23,247 nucleotides of DNA from a virus: IMG/VR virus record IMGVR_UViG_3300047564_005754, positions 1-23,247 of that record. One strand, given 5' to 3'. Each line of letters starts with the position of its first letter. Position 1 is the first letter of the stretch. The notes beneath the pieces were generated by a model. It made no database searches, was not told the DNA's origin, and saw only the letters and a list, made by a program, of their open reading frames with translations. Made by a program: the position numbers and the translations under genes. Positions 6,503-12,000 of this stretch are shown in pieces.

Positions 6503-7144
6503 TTAATTGTTAGTTAATTTTTGCAGTGCCCTAATGGCAATTTGTAAATACGGGCTAGCATATGCTAAAACCTCACCATCTTGTTTAACCGCTGCTAAAA
6601 CAACCTCTTTATCTCCCCTTAATGGGTCGCTAACATATTGTAAAGCCCAGCCATTTCTTTTTACAGCTTCCAAAACCACCTCTATATCGTTTCGCAATTC
6701 TTTACTTGCATATTTTAAAGCAAAACCATTGTGCCTGACAGCCTCCATAACTATTTCTTTATCGTTTCGCAATTCCCAGCTAGCATATTTTAAAGCCCAA
6801 CCATCTTGCTTGACTGCAATTTTTACAATCTCAGGATCGTCTCGCAATTTATCGCTAACATATTGTAAAGCCTCACCATTTTGCTTAACTGCAATTTCTA
6901 CAATCTCTCCATTATCTTGTAACCGCTCATTAGCATCTCTCAAAGCCAAGCCATTTTGTTCGACTGCAATTTTTACAATCTCAAAATCATCTCGTAATGC
7001 ACCTGGCAAAGTATAACCATTGTGCTTGAAAAACTCCAACACTACTTCTTTATCTGCTTGTAACTCATCACTACACAAAAGAAAAATTTTTGGTTCCTTT
7101 TTTATTAATTCTAATGCCTCATTTTTATCTGTTATTATTTTCAT
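6503..7144 (-). CDS. DUF4116-repeat protein D (about seven units)
   Basis: A 213-aa protein, the largest of the four DUF4116 proteins here and almost entirely repeats. Units of 25 residues such as A-L-Q-Y-V-S-D-K-L-R-D-D-P-E-I-V-K-I-A-V-K-Q-D-G-W follow each other from about residue 22 to 213, one of them shortened (T-L-P-G-A-L-R-D-D). The DNA shows a matching 75-bp period. The high similarity between units suggests recent repeat expansion. Each unit looks like two short helices, so the protein should form a solenoid that binds a partner. It is the first gene of the transcript from P7251, so it may be strongly expressed. Confidence 0.85.
   Translation of the reverse strand: MKIITDKNEALELIKKEPKIFLLCSDELQADKEVVLEFFKHNGYTLPGALRDDFEIVKIAVEQNGLALRDANERLQDNGEIVEIAVKQNGEALQYVSDKLRDDPEIVKIAVKQDGWALKYASWELRNDKEIVMEAVRHNGFALKYASKELRNDIEVVLEAVKRNGWALQYVSDPLRGDKEVVLAAVKQDGEVLAYASPYLQIAIRALQKLTNN
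6530..7010. repeat. 75-bp tandem repeats coding DUF4116 units
   Basis: Similar 75-bp blocks (25 codons) run through the gene, recognisable on the plus strand by recurring strings such as GCATATTTTAAAGC(C/A) or ACATATTGTAAAGCC about every 75 bases. Copies are diverged, not identical. They are protein-coding repeats, not a CRISPR array. Confidence 0.75.
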
Positions 7145-7170
7145 ATATTATTTTATTTTAAGTTATTAAG

Positions 7171-7218
7171 TTGCCGTTTGGTTTATTTTCAAATCTATTC
7201 GTAAATAGCAAACGGCAA
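7171..7218 (-). promoter_or_regulatory. 5'-terminal nested stem-loop after P7251
   Basis: Arms TTGCCGTTTG (7171-7180) and CAAACGGCAA (7209-7218) pair perfectly over 10 bp. A second hairpin (CTATT/AATAG, loop CGTA, 7195-7208) sits inside. The outer stem begins 6 nt after the -10 box, so the mRNA would start with it. No U-run follows in the direction of transcription, which argues against a terminator. Confidence 0.7.
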
Positions 7219-7223
7219 GGTAA

Positions 7224-7251
7224 ATTTTAATTAGTTATTTTTAGTTGTCAA
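7224..7251 (-). promoter_or_regulatory. Early promoter P7251
   Basis: Minus-strand TTGACA (7251-7246) and TAAAAT (7229-7224), spacer 16 bp. The -35 hexamer is inside the last codons of the upstream membrane-protein gene. It should transcribe the two DUF4116 genes C and D and the next two genes. Confidence 0.7.
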
Positions 7252-7429
7252 TATCTTTTTCGTTATTAATGTTTAAATTAAAGCCAAAATATGTAATAAT
7301 TAAAAAACTATTAAAAATAGTCATTATTGCCACAAACATTGCTATGCTGTTAAATGCAAAAGCAAAACATAACATTGTTTCAAAAAATATAATTAGCAAG
7401 ATTAAGCAAGATTTTATAAGGTATTTCAT
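7241..7429 (-). CDS. Small two-TM membrane protein
   Basis: A 62-aa hydrophobic protein with two transmembrane helices (about residues 4-25 and 28-50) and a short acidic/asparagine tail (N-I-N-N-E-K-D-I-D-N). Its ATG overlaps the TGA of the upstream gene (ATGA), so it is translationally coupled. The end of its reading frame doubles as the -35 box of P7251. No family recognised. Confidence 0.65.
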   Translation of the reverse strand: MKYLIKSCLILLIIFFETMLCFAFAFNSIAMFVAIMTIFNSFLIITYFGFNLNINNEKDIDN

Positions 7430-7839
7430 AATTTTTCGTAAAATTGTTTTGGTTGATAATAATTTTTAGTTTTTATAACCTCCAAGCACCATTTCGGGTA
7501 TAATTGAAAGCTAATAAAACCATTTTGCAAGACCGAGTTTTGAAACCAGTCGCTTTTAAATAAAAACATAAAGCAACCGTGATTAACTGGCACTACAATA
7601 GAATTGCCAAGTTTATTTAAAATAACTACTTGATGCAATAAATTTGTTCGCATAAAACCACAAAAGCCATAATCCGATCTGCTATCGTGCCAACCAAACC
7701 AACATTCTTTTTTGGCTGTTTCAATAAAAAAATGATTTTTTGCATCATTGTAATATTTTAGCATAAGCTCATCAATATGCTTGTATAAATCTTCTTGTAG
7801 CCAGAAGTTGTTATTTTGTGTGATTATTCTTTCTTTCAT
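7426..7839 (-). CDS. Hypothetical protein, 137 aa
   Basis: A soluble protein rich in aromatic residues (W-F-G-W-H-D-S-R-S-D-Y-G-F-C-G-F near residue 48, and S-F-Q-L-Y-P-K-W-C-L near 113). It looks like a compact alpha/beta domain. I do not recognise the family. It is the fourth gene from P9391, 1 nt after the preceding gene and overlapping the next by 4 nt. The start is supported by an A-rich leader. Confidence 0.6.
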   Translation of the reverse strand: MKERIITQNNNFWLQEDLYKHIDELMLKYYNDAKNHFFIETAKKECWFGWHDSRSDYGFCGFMRTNLLHQVVILNKLGNSIVVPVNHGCFMFLFKSDWFQNSVLQNGFISFQLYPKWCLEVIKTKNYYQPKQFYEKL

Positions 7840-7840
7840 A

Positions 7841-8335
7841 TTATTTTGATTTTAAGTTATTGTTAATTTGTTTTATGTATGTTTGTATATTTTTTTGATT
7901 TTGTATTGCTTGTTGCCCTTCTAATTGCTTTTTTTCGCTATTTAGTTGCAACCTTTTTTGATGGTTTTTAATTTCTTGTAAATAATCGTCTGGGTAGTCA
8001 AGATAATATCTTACCAATCTAGCTCCGCTAATTTTACAAATTTCATATTTACTTTTTTCAATTTTCTTTGGCAAAAAAGATTTTAGCCAGTCTGCAACAG
8101 CAGGGCAACCTTGATAACCATAAGCATCATTCCACTCTTTGGTGGTTGTATTGAGTATGATGTGGCTAGTATGCTCTTGAAACATTTTATTAGTCAATTT
8201 ATCGGCTAGTGCTTCGTAAATCATTATAATTTTAGCATCAGACTCTTCTTTGCTTGCAAAAAAATTATCTTTTATCAAGTTGTAGTTTTGTTTAAAAACT
8301 TTATAATCTAAAATTTTCATATTACTGGTTGTCAT
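7841..8335 (-). CDS. Hypothetical protein next to replication gene
   Basis: 164 aa from the ATG at 8335, or 159 aa from the in-frame ATG at 8320. The latter lies just after the stop of the replication gene (TAATATG) and I slightly prefer it for spacing. The N-terminal two thirds look globular (K-I-I-M-I-Y-E-A-L-A-D-K-L-T-N, then a W-N-D-A-Y-G-Y-Q-G-C-P-A-V-A-D-W-L block). The last 50 residues are glutamine/lysine-rich and coiled-coil-like. Position right after the replication initiator suggests a helicase-loader or other replication helper, but no ATPase motif is present. Unknown. Confidence 0.55.
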   Translation of the reverse strand: MTTSNMKILDYKVFKQNYNLIKDNFFASKEESDAKIIMIYEALADKLTNKMFQEHTSHIILNTTTKEWNDAYGYQGCPAVADWLKSFLPKKIEKSKYEICKISGARLVRYYLDYPDDYLQEIKNHQKRLQLNSEKKQLEGQQAIQNQKNIQTYIKQINNNLKSK

Positions 8336-9113
8336 AAATTTTTGATAAACGTTCCTCTTGCTCTTTTTGTCTATGCTCCAATTGTTGTTGCTTGGTTAAA
8401 AAAGTTGGTTTTATCGGTTCGGCATTAACTAGCAATACTTCGTGAGTTTTGAAACCATCTTGCATTGTTTGATTAAGCCAAGTGGCTACATTTTTAGTAT
8501 ATCGGTTATTCTTTTTGCAATCTTTCAAGTATAATTCTAAACAATCCATTATTTTTTGATGCGAGAATTTAGCTCTTGCTTTGTTATAAGATTTTAAAGC
8601 TGTATTTTTACAACCTTTGCTTGTAAAAGTGCCATTACTTACAACTACTGGTGTATAGTGTTGCCATAATTCTTGAAAATCATTTTCAAAACCGACATGT
8701 ATTTCTTTATTAGGTTTATTAGATATAGATATATTTATATCTTTATCTTTATCTGTAACACTATCACTATCACTATCACTGTCACTATCGGCTTTTTTGG
8801 GTTTGCTTGGGTTATTTTGGGTTCCCAAATATCCCAGTGGGTTTATTTGGGTTTTTGGTCTACCTCCTTTTGCACCATTGATTTTGTTTCTTTCAACAAC
8901 ATTTTGATATTTTTGCTCGTCTCTTTTAAACTGGTTTAGGAATGGTTCAAAAATAATAGCTATAAATCTATCTTGTGGCAAAATATTGCTTGTTTGATAA
9001 TCATAGATAGCTTTAAATAGCTTACCTGCCTCCTCTTCGGTTAGCTGGTTAAGAATTGATAAACTATCCTTGTGTAGTAAAAAAGACTTATTGATTGTTG
9101 TTTGATTTGTCAT
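8322..9113 (-). CDS. DUF6291-type phage replication protein
   Basis: 263 aa. The N-terminus (F-L-L-H-K-D-S-L-S-I-L-N-Q-L-T-E-E-E-A-G-K-L-F-K-A-I-Y-D-Y) and the K-R-D-E-Q-K-Y...R-N-x-x-N-G-x-K-G-G-R-P-K block at about 63-86 are typical of DUF6291 proteins in phage replication loci. A low-complexity linker follows (N-P-L-G-Y-L...N-N-P-S-K-P-K-K, then five Ser-Asp pairs). The C-terminal part (F-Q-E-L-W-Q-H-Y, K-x-A-L-K-S-Y-N-K-A-R, Y-x-K-N-V-A-T-W-L-N) resembles C-termini of phage replisome organisers. It probably recognises the origin and loads helicase. The linker-coding DNA carries ordered iterons (8797-8856), like gene O of lambda. It overlaps the upstream gene by 26 nt. Confidence 0.7.
   Translation of the reverse strand: MTNQTTINKSFLLHKDSLSILNQLTEEEAGKLFKAIYDYQTSNILPQDRFIAIIFEPFLNQFKRDEQKYQNVVERNKINGAKGGRPKTQINPLGYLGTQNNPSKPKKADSDSDSDSDSVTDKDKDINISISNKPNKEIHVGFENDFQELWQHYTPVVVSNGTFTSKGCKNTALKSYNKARAKFSHQKIMDCLELYLKDCKKNNRYTKNVATWLNQTMQDGFKTHEVLLVNAEPIKPTFLTKQQQLEHRQKEQEERLSKIYDNQ
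8720..8856. other. Candidate replication origin: phased iterons plus AT-rich repeats
   Basis: On the plus strand five direct 10-mers with core TGGGTT lie in exact 10-bp register: 8797-8806, 8807-8816, 8817-8826, 8837-8846 and 8847-8856. The gap (8827-8836) holds the inverted core CCCA. CCCAAATA (8824-8831) and TATTTGGG (8844-8851) make an 8-bp inverted repeat. Next to them are TCACTA hexamers (about 8759-8788) and an A/T-only-like stretch with TTTATC repeats (about 8720-8757) that could unwind easily. The whole cluster is inside the linker of the replication gene. Coding low complexity explains some of it but not the 10-bp phasing through different residues. Confidence 0.5.
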
Positions 9114-9312
9114 AATTTTGCTTGATTAACTTTTCTTTTAAATTGTCTTTATAGTTCCATAAAATAGATTTTATATTGATTTTACTAGTCGGTGAAATTT
9201 TTTCAGCTTCAAGTATAGGCATAATGTATCCTACAAGCTTTTTTGTTTCTTCTGTTAGTAAATCTTCTAATAAATCCATAATAACTTCACTTGAATTACT
9301 TTGTTTTTGCAT
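9088..9312 (-). CDS. Small hypothetical protein
   Basis: A 74-aa helical protein with an acidic first half (I-M-D-L-L-E-D-L-L-T-E-E-T-K-K) and a basic second half. It has a good Shine-Dalgarno, AAAGGAG, about 5 nt before the ATG, which is rare in this genome. It is the first gene from P9391 and overlaps the replication gene by 26 nt, so the two are probably coupled. No family recognised. Confidence 0.6.
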   Translation of the reverse strand: MQKQSNSSEVIMDLLEDLLTEETKKLVGYIMPILEAEKISPTSKINIKSILWNYKDNLKEKLIKQNYDKSNNNQ

Positions 9313-9327
9313 TACTGCTCCTTTTGT

Positions 9328-9358
9328 TTGGCAGACTGGGGATTAAAAAGTCTGCCAA
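9328..9358 (-). promoter_or_regulatory. 5'-terminal stem-loop with conserved loop (copy 1)
   Basis: Minus strand: TTGGCAGACT, loop TTTTAATCCCC, AGTCTGCCAA. The 10-bp stem is perfect and begins 6 nt after the -10 box. The loop is the same as in the hairpin at 10308-10335 although the stems differ, which is what a conserved RNA structure would show. Confidence 0.75.
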
Positions 9359-9363
9359 GGTTA

Positions 9364-9391
9364 ATTTTAAATTATATTTTTTAATTGTCAA
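9364..9391 (-). promoter_or_regulatory. Early promoter P9391
   Basis: Minus-strand TTGACA (9391-9386) and TAAAAT (9369-9364), spacer 16 bp. It is placed to transcribe the replication gene cluster (9312 down to 7241). Confidence 0.75.
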
Positions 9392-9433
9392 TTTTAAAAT
9401 GGAAACTCTTTTTTTCTAGTTAATTTTGCCATA

Positions 9434-9736
9434 TTACTTTGCTTCAAAAATGTTGCTAATTATTTTTACTATATTATCGTTTTTTACTCTAAAATCAGAA
9501 GTAACTGTAAAAGTAAATCCTCGCCCCTTAACAATATCTCCCTCATAAATATCGACTCCGTTTATATCTGTATAGCCAGTAAATTGCATATAAGTTAAAT
9601 GCTCGTCTTGGAATGGATCAAAATCTATCTCATAGCACCCGTGAAAATGCCTTAAAACTTGCTCGTGGCTTATCATTTTTTTTGTTAAGTTATCCCAAGC
9701 TCTAAATTTTATTGTTTTTTTTAAATCGTTTTTCAT
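9434..9736 (-). CDS. YopX-family phage protein
   Basis: A 100-aa protein with the YopX pattern: I-K-F-R-A-W-D near residue 10, then L-T-Y-M-Q-F-T-G-Y-T-D-I-N-G-V-D-I-Y-E-G-D-I-V at about 46-68. This second block is the family hallmark (M-Q-x-T-G-x-x-D-x-x-G-x-x-I-Y-E-G-D). YopX proteins are common in phages of many hosts, small beta-rich, and of unknown function. The C-terminus is shorter than usual. The start is preceded by a leader (TTAACAAAAAATTATAAAAATATG) almost identical to that of the pentapeptide gene just upstream. Confidence 0.8.
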   Translation of the reverse strand: MKNDLKKTIKFRAWDNLTKKMISHEQVLRHFHGCYEIDFDPFQDEHLTYMQFTGYTDINGVDIYEGDIVKGRGFTFTVTSDFRVKNDNIVKIISNIFEAK

Positions 9737-9995
9737 ATTTTTATAATTTTTTGTTAATTAGTTTTTTATTTTCTAAAATGGTACCTTTTAAATTAGTAAA
9801 TCTTAAATCAGTATATCTAAAATTAGCCACTCTAAAATTAGCTCCGCTAAAATAGCACCTTCAAAATCAGCATACTTTAAATTAGCACCTCTAAAATCAG
9901 CACCTTGCAAGTTTTGTCCGCTAAAATCTTTGCCTTGCAAGTTTTGATTACTAAAATCTTTATTTTTCATATTTTTATAATTTTTTGTTAATTAT
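9737..9995. repeat. Near-identical leaders flanking the pentapeptide gene
   Basis: About 30 bases around the start codons at 9736 and 9970 are nearly the same (minus strand TAATTAACAAAAAATTATAAAAATATGAAAAA, here split: the TAATTAACAAAAAATTAT half and the AAAAATATGAAAAA half). A related leader precedes the ATG at 10755. This may be a shared translation signal or a product of local duplication. Confidence 0.65.
9741..9970 (-). pseudogene. Pentapeptide-repeat gene with frameshift
   Basis: From ATG 9970 the frame reads MKNKDFSNQNLQGKDFSGQN and continues with A-D-F-R-G-A-N-L-K-Y-A-D-F-E-G-A-I-L, a clear A(D/N)(L/F)xx pentapeptide repeat. After G-A-I-L-A it loses the pattern and stops at 9803. One base off, the pattern resumes as A-N-F-R-V-A-N-F-R-Y-T-D-L-R-F-T-N-L-K-G-T-I-L and stops at 9743-9741, 4 nt before the YopX start. 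A single missing G near 9845 (GCGGAGCTAAT) explains it. Either the gene is broken, the read has an indel, or there is slippage, though there is no slippery run. Full length would be about 76 aa, forming a short beta-solenoid. Confidence 0.75.
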
Positions 9996-10282
9996 TTTTT
10001 AAAAACATATTGATCGTTAGGGTAATGATGCTTTCCGTGGTAATATAAACCTAAAAATTCATTAAATAAATTATAATAAATTTTATCTTGCTTCCAGATA
10101 AGGCAGTTTTTTATACCATCGAAAATTTCATTTGCCACCATAAATTCAAGTTCAAAATAACCTTGGTTTTTTGACTTAATAATGTATTTATAGCCTTCTG
10201 CTTGCATTTTATCAATAAAATCTCGGCTTTCTTGGTTAATGTAAAGATTATCAATAACCGTTGCTTTATAGTAATTATTCAT
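9992..10282 (-). CDS. Hypothetical protein, 96 aa
   Basis: The start is put at 10282 (MNNYYKATVID) because it follows the A-rich leader. A TTG 33 nt upstream lies inside the 5' hairpin. The product is small, aromatic-rich (W-K-Q-D-K-I-Y-Y-N-L-F-N-E-F-L-G-L-Y-Y-H-G-K-H-H-Y) and looks like a mixed alpha/beta domain. No family recognised. First gene of the P10370 transcript. Confidence 0.6.
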   Translation of the reverse strand: MNNYYKATVIDNLYINQESRDFIDKMQAEGYKYIIKSKNQGYFELEFMVANEIFDGIKNCLIWKQDKIYYNLFNEFLGLYYHGKHHYPNDQYVFKK

Positions 10283-10307
10283 ATATTTTTTATTTAAGTT
10301 ATTAAGT

Positions 10308-10335
10308 GACGGCAAGGGGATTAAAAATTGCCGTC
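10308..10335 (-). promoter_or_regulatory. 5'-terminal stem-loop with conserved loop (copy 2)
   Basis: Minus strand: GACGGCAA, loop TTTTTAATCCCC, TTGCCGTC, a perfect 8-bp stem beginning 7 nt after the -10 box. The loop equals that of the hairpin at 9328-9358, and both are followed by an A-rich leader and a start codon. Confidence 0.75.
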
Positions 10336-10341
10336 TTTATA

Positions 10342-10370
10342 ATTTTAAGTTATTAAAAAATAATTGTCAA
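10342..10370 (-). promoter_or_regulatory. Early promoter P10370
   Basis: Minus-strand TTGACA (10370-10365), 17-bp spacer, TAAAAT (10347-10342), preceded by GTAC and an A-tract. Downstream are the 96-aa gene, the pentapeptide gene and the YopX gene. Confidence 0.8.
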
Positions 10371-10386
10371 GTACTTTTTAAATAAT

Positions 10387-10755
10387 TTAATCATTTAAAG
10401 TAGTATTAATAATGTTTTTGATTATGGTAAATTTTGCAACATAATTAATCGCCCCCCACGTGTTACCTTCAATTTCGCATATAGCTTGGTTTGTTTGTGT
10501 ATCAAAAATAAAATCGCCTTCCCTATAAATTGTATTAGTAAGCTCAAAAAAATTTGTTAATGGAATATCTTTTAAGCTTATGCAATCTTCTAACAAATCA
10601 GTCACCAGCTCCGCAAAGCCGTCTTCACCAGGGAAGCTACTTTTTAAATTAATGCTATAATATTCTATGATTTTTATTAAATTTTTATTTGTTAATTTAT
10701 TATAAATAAAATCGGTTGTTAATAATACTTTTTTTAAATTTTGTTCGTATTTCAT
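10387..10755 (-). CDS. Hypothetical protein, 122 aa
   Basis: A soluble protein with a helical N-terminus (K-V-L-L-T-T-D-F-I-Y-N-K-L-T-N) and a likely beta section around Y-R-E-G-D-F-I-F-D-T-Q-T-N-Q-A-I-C-E-I-E-G-N-T-W-G-A. No motif recognised. It is the last gene of the P11936 transcript, 4 nt after the preceding gene. The leader TTAACGAAAAATTATAAATATATG resembles those of the YopX and pentapeptide genes. Confidence 0.6.
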   Translation of the reverse strand: MKYEQNLKKVLLTTDFIYNKLTNKNLIKIIEYYSINLKSSFPGEDGFAELVTDLLEDCISLKDIPLTNFFELTNTIYREGDFIFDTQTNQAICEIEGNTWGAINYVAKFTIIKNIINTTLND

Positions 10756-10759
10756 ATAT

Positions 10760-11077
10760 TTATAATTTTTCGTTAATTAGTTTAATTATTTCGTTTGATG
10801 TTTGGCGAATTTTCCAATTTCTAAATACCTCACCTTTAATTGGTTTGTTTTGGCAAAAATCTTGCAATGCTTTTATATAAATTCCGTTGTTTCTAGTGTT
10901 GCCATAAAATAAATCCATATAACCCTCGCCGTGCATTTTAGCAATAATAATATTATAAACTTGTTGCAATAGCTTATTATTGCCTTTAAGGTTATTTTTG
11001 TAAGTTTCGCAACAATAGTCGAAAAATAAATTTAAAGCTTCTTGTCTTTTTTTTGATGGAGATTTTGTTTGTTTCAT
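10760..11077 (-). CDS. Hypothetical basic protein, 105 aa
   Basis: Lysine-rich N-terminus (MKQTKSPSKKRQEALNLF) then a helical body with G-E-G-Y-M-D-L-F-Y-G-N-T-R-N-N-G near residue 50. Basic charge suggests nucleic-acid contact, but no helix-turn-helix is clear. It is preceded by a short spacer with the A/T leader. Unknown family. Confidence 0.55.
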   Translation of the reverse strand: MKQTKSPSKKRQEALNLFFDYCCETYKNNLKGNNKLLQQVYNIIIAKMHGEGYMDLFYGNTRNNGIYIKALQDFCQNKPIKGEVFRNWKIRQTSNEIIKLINEKL

Positions 11078-11121
11078 AATTTTACTTGTTATTAGTTAAT
11101 AAATAAAGTTATTTGTAATGA

Positions 11122-11445
11122 TTAGTTAAATAATTTTTGTTTTTTGAAAATAAAAAATTTCAAGTTTTTTGTGCCTTGGCTATAAACCTTGTTTGTACCT
11201 TGCTTATAAACCTCAATTAGAGTTCCTCCTGTATCTTTTATAGGCTCTAAAACTTGCTCCTCTTTGCAAGAGCTTAATAAAAATAAAATAGCCATAATTA
11301 AAAAAAGACTTATAAAACCGCTAAATTCAATAAGTTTATTTAAACTTTTGTGCTTTTTTTTGGTAAATGTGCCCGAATGTTCGTGATAAAAAAGAGTTTC
11401 AAAAGAAAAGTTGTTTTTATTAAAATAGGTTTTTATTTTTTGCAT
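11122..11445 (-). CDS. Membrane protein with lipobox-like motif
   Basis: 107 aa. A soluble basic N-terminus of about 40 residues (MQKIKTYFNKNNFSFETLFYH) is followed by one hydrophobic helix (F-S-G-F-I-S-L-F-L-I-M-A-I-L-F-L-L-S-S-C) that ends in L-S-S-C-K-E-E, which looks like a lipoprotein cleavage site. The rest is polar (T-L-I-E-V-Y-K-Q-G-T-N-K-V-Y-S-Q-G-T) and basic at the end. A lipoprotein signal normally starts the protein, so the 40-residue front is odd. The A-rich leader supports the 11445 start, and an inner ATG just before A-I-L-F gives too short a signal. It may be a plain one-pass membrane protein. Confidence 0.55.
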   Translation of the reverse strand: MQKIKTYFNKNNFSFETLFYHEHSGTFTKKKHKSLNKLIEFSGFISLFLIMAILFLLSSCKEEQVLEPIKDTGGTLIEVYKQGTNKVYSQGTKNLKFFIFKKQKLFN

Positions 11446-11480
11446 ATAATTTTTTATTTAAGTTAATTAAGTTGTTAAAA

Positions 11481-11509
11481 GGGTTTGTTTGTGGTGTGGT
11501 GGTGGTTAG
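11481..11509 (-). repeat. CA-rich post-stop motif copy 2
   Basis: Directly after the TAA of the 113-aa gene the minus strand reads CTAACCACCACCACACCACA then AACAAACCCTTTT. It is C-rich and G-free, shares CCACCAC-(A/T)-CACCACA and AAACC with copies at 11969-12000 and 14047-14070, and is followed by a short T-run. Confidence 0.75.
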
Positions 11510-11851
11510 TTAATCCGCTATGTAAGTTTCTAAACATTCAATCAAATTTGCTTCTAAATTGCAATAATTAGTACTTCTATTCTCTTCAAGAAAATCATAT
11601 AACTCTGTAAAATCAGTATTATAATAATCATTAATTTGTTGTTTTACCTCTTCAAAAAGATCCTCAAATTTTTCGGCTAAATCTCTTAATTCTTGGCTAT
11701 ATGTCCAGTAGCCATCTGGATCTAAACCGCCAAGTCCGTGATATGTAAGATTTTCTTCATACTCTTCTGCAGCATTTTGATTTTTTATTAAAAATTCAAG
11801 GTTATCAATAAATTCTTTGGTAAAAAGTGTTTTAGTTGTTTTATTTTTCAT
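11510..11851 (-). CDS. Small acidic protein, 113 aa
   Basis: A strongly acidic, helical protein (many Glu/Asp: A-A-E-E-Y-E-E-N-L, F-E-D-L-F-E-E-V, F-L-E-E-N-R) with an N-terminal basic tail. A central H-G-L-G-G-L-D-P-D-G-Y-W-T-Y segment is the only Gly/aromatic patch. High negative charge in an early phage protein is compatible with a DNA mimic that blocks a host DNA-binding enzyme, but this is a guess. It is the first gene after P11936. Confidence 0.6.
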   Translation of the reverse strand: MKNKTTKTLFTKEFIDNLEFLIKNQNAAEEYEENLTYHGLGGLDPDGYWTYSQELRDLAEKFEDLFEEVKQQINDYYNTDFTELYDFLEENRSTNYCNLEANLIECLETYIAD

Positions 11852-11873
11852 ATAGTTTTTTAATAAGTTAAAT

Positions 11874-11900
11874 CAAAATCAAAAATGCTTTTTAATTTTG
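11874..11900 (-). promoter_or_regulatory. 5'-terminal stem-loop after P11936
   Basis: Minus strand CAAAATTAAAAA, loop GCA, TTTTTGATTTTG: 12 pairs including one T-G. It starts 9 nt after the -10 box. It is A/T-rich, so it is weaker than the hairpins at 9328 and 10308. Confidence 0.6.
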
Positions 11901-11908
11901 TTATGTAT

Positions 11909-11936
11909 ATTTTAATAAGATAAAAATAGTTGTCAA
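11909..11936 (-). promoter_or_regulatory. Early promoter P11936
   Basis: Minus-strand TTGACA (11936-11931), preceded by ACAC, and TAAAAT (11914-11909) with a 16-bp spacer. An A-tract (11941-11962 region) lies upstream. It serves the genes 11851 to 10387. Confidence 0.7.
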
Positions 11937-11968
11937 GTGTTTTTTTAACTTTTTTTTAAAAAAGTTTT

Positions 11969-12000
11969 GGTTTATTTGTGGTGATGTGGTGGTTAGTTTG
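11969..12000 (-). repeat. CA-rich post-stop motif copy 3
   Basis: Immediately after the dnaN stop the minus strand reads CAAACTAACCACCACATCAC then CACAAATAAACC. It shares CACCACATCACCACA exactly with copy 4 and ACTAACCACCAC with copy 2, and it precedes the next promoter. Confidence 0.8.

Noticed and set aside
6530-7010. CRISPR-like array
   Set aside because: The 75-bp repeats are diverged, in frame, without unique spacers between identical repeats, and encode DUF4116 units.
6507-7016. Plus-strand open frame of 169 codons with regular repeats
   Set aside because: The periodicity comes from the DUF4116 units on the other strand, and the long frame follows from their repeated codons. No leader or promoter supports it.
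7171-7218. Rho-independent terminator for the gene ending at 7241
   Set aside because: In the direction of transcription no U-run follows, and the stem lies exactly at the predicted start of the next transcript.
8673-8939. Plus-strand open frame rich in I/T/Y repeats
   Set aside because: Antisense to the replication gene; the apparent repeats are from the hexamers and iterons in the DNA.
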